Assembly: GCF_028858515.1 (NCBI RefSeq)
Contig: NZ_JAPJZJ010000003.1
Location: 62,001-126,000 of the forward strand
DNA from: Aurantiacibacter sp. D1-12
GTDB taxonomy: Bacteria > Pseudomonadota > Alphaproteobacteria > Sphingomonadales > Sphingomonadaceae
Length of the DNA: 64,000 nt
Reading direction: 5' to 3'
The first letter of the stretch is position 1, and each line of letters starts with the position of its first letter. The position numbers and the translations under genes were made by a program. Shown here in pieces: positions 62,834 through 64,000 of this stretch. The notes under the pieces are model-generated. The model was given only the letters and a program-made list of their open reading frames with translations. It was not told where the DNA came from and ran no database searches.

Positions 62834-64000
62834 TTGGTCTCCGTGGAGCGTTTGGGCGCGGATTTGAAACGGCTGCCAATGCCGCGCACCCGCGAAGGCG
62901 TAGAGCCGGAAGGGCTATCGGATGGCGCATTGCTGCTGCCTGAAATAATCCGTGTTTCGCGCAAGGTGCTGTTCGATCCTGCATCGTTTGCGGCCAGCGG
63001 TGTCGTCGCGGCGACACGGACGGCGCGGCGTGATGGTGCGGCGTTCTCTGCAGCACGCTCGGCGGCGCGACTGCTGGTGAGGGCGGGATTGACTGCGTAG
63101 GGAGCCGGTGCGGGTGCGGCGGGAGCGCGGTCATGGCCGCGATCCGTGTTCACCAAGCCGAATACCCTCCAGCCCGAAACCATCGTGGAGAGTACTTTCA
63201 GCACCATAAACATCAGCGCCAGATGCACCGCGCCGATCATGAAAAAGGCCATCGCCGGTCGCACGTCGATTTCACCGGGAGTGCTCGCCAGGCTGGAGAG
63301 GACCGGCACCGCCAGCTCCAGCATCAGTGATCCACCGAGCACGGCGAACAACGGCGCGAGAGCCATCAGCACCACGGCTTTGAGCCAGCCGGTGAAGAGG
63401 CCGCGCGTTGCGTCAAACAGCGCGCAGAGAATGAAGATCGGGCCAAGCCCCATCAGGATCGCGAGCGCGATCTTGGTTGTCGCCAACACGCCCACAGTAC
63501 CAAGCAGCAGCATCGTCCCGCCTGACCAGAGCAGGCCCGGCGGTGAGAAGACGCTTGTGTTGGCGTCCATCGCATCGCCGCCCGATGCCTCCATCAGCGC
63601 GAGCATCACGGCGTCCAACTTGTCGGCGAAGACGATCGTCGCCGAGCCCTCGTTGCCCATCAGCCTCGATGCGAGCCAATCAGGGCCGAGAGCGAAGAGA
63701 TTCCAGAAGATCCAGTTGAACAGGAACCAGCTGGTCGCGAAGGTTACCACCAGTACCAGCGTCACCATCTTCGGCGTAAGCGAAGCGAGGCCAATGCGCG
63801 TGCGGCCGGTGATTAGCGCGTAACCCAGCAGGGCCACGAATATTGTCAGGACAATGGTGAATGTGGGGCCAAGAAAACCACCCTCGGCAAATAGGTTATT
63901 GAACGCGGCCTTCGCCATCGCATTGGCTGCGCAATCGACACCGCGCAGCGACGCGCCGATACCTGCGCCGACCTCTTCCATCTGGCGTTGGCACGTGGCC
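62830..64000 (-). CDS. virB6: Type IV secretion protein VirB6 (TrbL-like), possibly cut by window edge
   Basis: The protein has at least five membrane helices (e.g. FTIVLTIFVALLGYALITGR, MVTLVLVVTFATSWFLFNW, ALAILMGLGPIFILCALF, AFFMIGAVHLALMFMVLKVL) and the VirB6 segment GPIFILCALFDATRGLFTGWLKAV, written over two helices. A Ser/Arg/Ala-rich C-terminal tail of about 90 residues follows. A start at ATG 63981 is possible, but the frame is open to the edge (ATCQRQ precedes MEEVGAG), so a few N-terminal residues may lie outside. VirB6 forms the inner-membrane channel. Confidence 0.85.
   Translation of the reverse strand, partial: ATCQRQMEEVGAGIGASLRGVDCAANAMAKAAFNNLFAEGGFLGPTFTIVLTIFVALLGYALITGRTRIGLASLTPKMVTLVLVVTFATSWFLFNWIFWNLFALGPDWLASRLMGNEGSATIVFADKLDAVMLALMEASGGDAMDANTSVFSPPGLLWSGGTMLLLGTVGVLATTKIALAILMGLGPIFILCALFDATRGLFTGWLKAVVLMALAPLFAVLGGSLMLELAVPVLSSLASTPGEIDVRPAMAFFMIGAVHLALMFMVLKVLSTMVSGWRVFGLVNTDRGHDRAPAAPAPAPYAVNPALTSSRAAERAAENAAPSRRAVRVAATTPLAANDAGSNSTLRETRIISGSSNAPSDSPSGSTPSRVRGIGSRFKSAPKRSTETK

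Noticed and set aside
1-64000. CRISPR arrays, transposases, integrases, prophage genes
   Set aside because: No regularly spaced repeats and no protein with such motifs were seen anywhere in the window.

Overview
The window looks like the chromosome of an aerobic, Gram-negative alphaproteobacterium of the order Sphingomonadales, probably Erythrobacteraceae. This is inferred from overall protein style, several TonB-type and lipoprotein genes, an NDUFA12-type complex I subunit, a FadD32-like fatty acyl-AMP ligase and dense overlapping operons. No rRNA gene is present to confirm it. The whole window is gene-dense. I found no phage, transposase, integrase or CRISPR array.

Region 1 (1-6876) is a molybdenum-cofactor and anaerobic block. 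It starts with the tail of a parvulin-type prolyl isomerase of the kind found next to narGHJI, followed by moaA-moaD-moaE-moaB and moeA. Then come a leftward TauE/SafE-mobA pair and a rightward hemN. Two FNR/FixK boxes sit between the divergent units, so hemN (and perhaps safE-mobA) is predicted to be switched on at low oxygen. A nitrate reductase operon is expected just left of the window. moaC is not in the window.

Region 2 (6980-17417) is propionyl-CoA and valine catabolism: pccB, a 92-aa unknown, methylmalonyl-CoA epimerase, methylmalonyl-CoA mutase, a 72-aa membrane peptide, pccA, an enoyl-CoA hydratase and methylmalonate-semialdehyde dehydrogenase. A lipoprotein polysaccharide deacetylase and a RidA protein follow. 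A nested 25-bp inverted repeat separates epimerase and mutase.

Region 3 (17421-24108) is a leftward six-gene operon in which every junction overlaps by 1-4 nt: 5-oxoprolinase, DUF2891, an ETHE1/Blh-like persulfide dioxygenase, two YeeE/YedE half-transporters and a DUF442 phosphatase/rhodanese-like protein. It looks like sulfide/persulfide detoxification joined to glutathione salvage.

Region 4 (24198-35480) holds TonB, mannose-1-phosphate guanylyltransferase, DUF2721, a PHA-granule-region/XpaC-like/TelA operon, DUF389, MAPEG, the fatty acyl-AMP ligase (with an ambiguous start), recX, DUF192 and DUF2155 lipoproteins, NDUFA12 and aat.

Region 5 (35561-45644) contains the usual tRNA-Trp, secE, nusG, rplK, rplA order, but interrupted by other genes. 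Between tRNA-Trp and secE lie a DUF2029 glycosyltransferase, a 49-aa small protein and an alanine/sodium symporter, together with two copies of a structured repeat. Between nusG and rplK lies a leftward five-gene operon (arylsulfotransferase-like, two small membrane proteins, sulfotransferase, CPBP protease). Strong terminators close several units.

Region 6 (45798-64000) has a PEP-CTERM-type surface protein framed by near-identical terminators, DUF2339, CinA-like, a Baeyer-Villiger-type monooxygenase, folD, an acidic secreted protein overlapping a TonB-dependent receptor, ppx-ppk, and a leftward type IV secretion cluster virB6-virB9-virB10-virB11 cut by the window edge.
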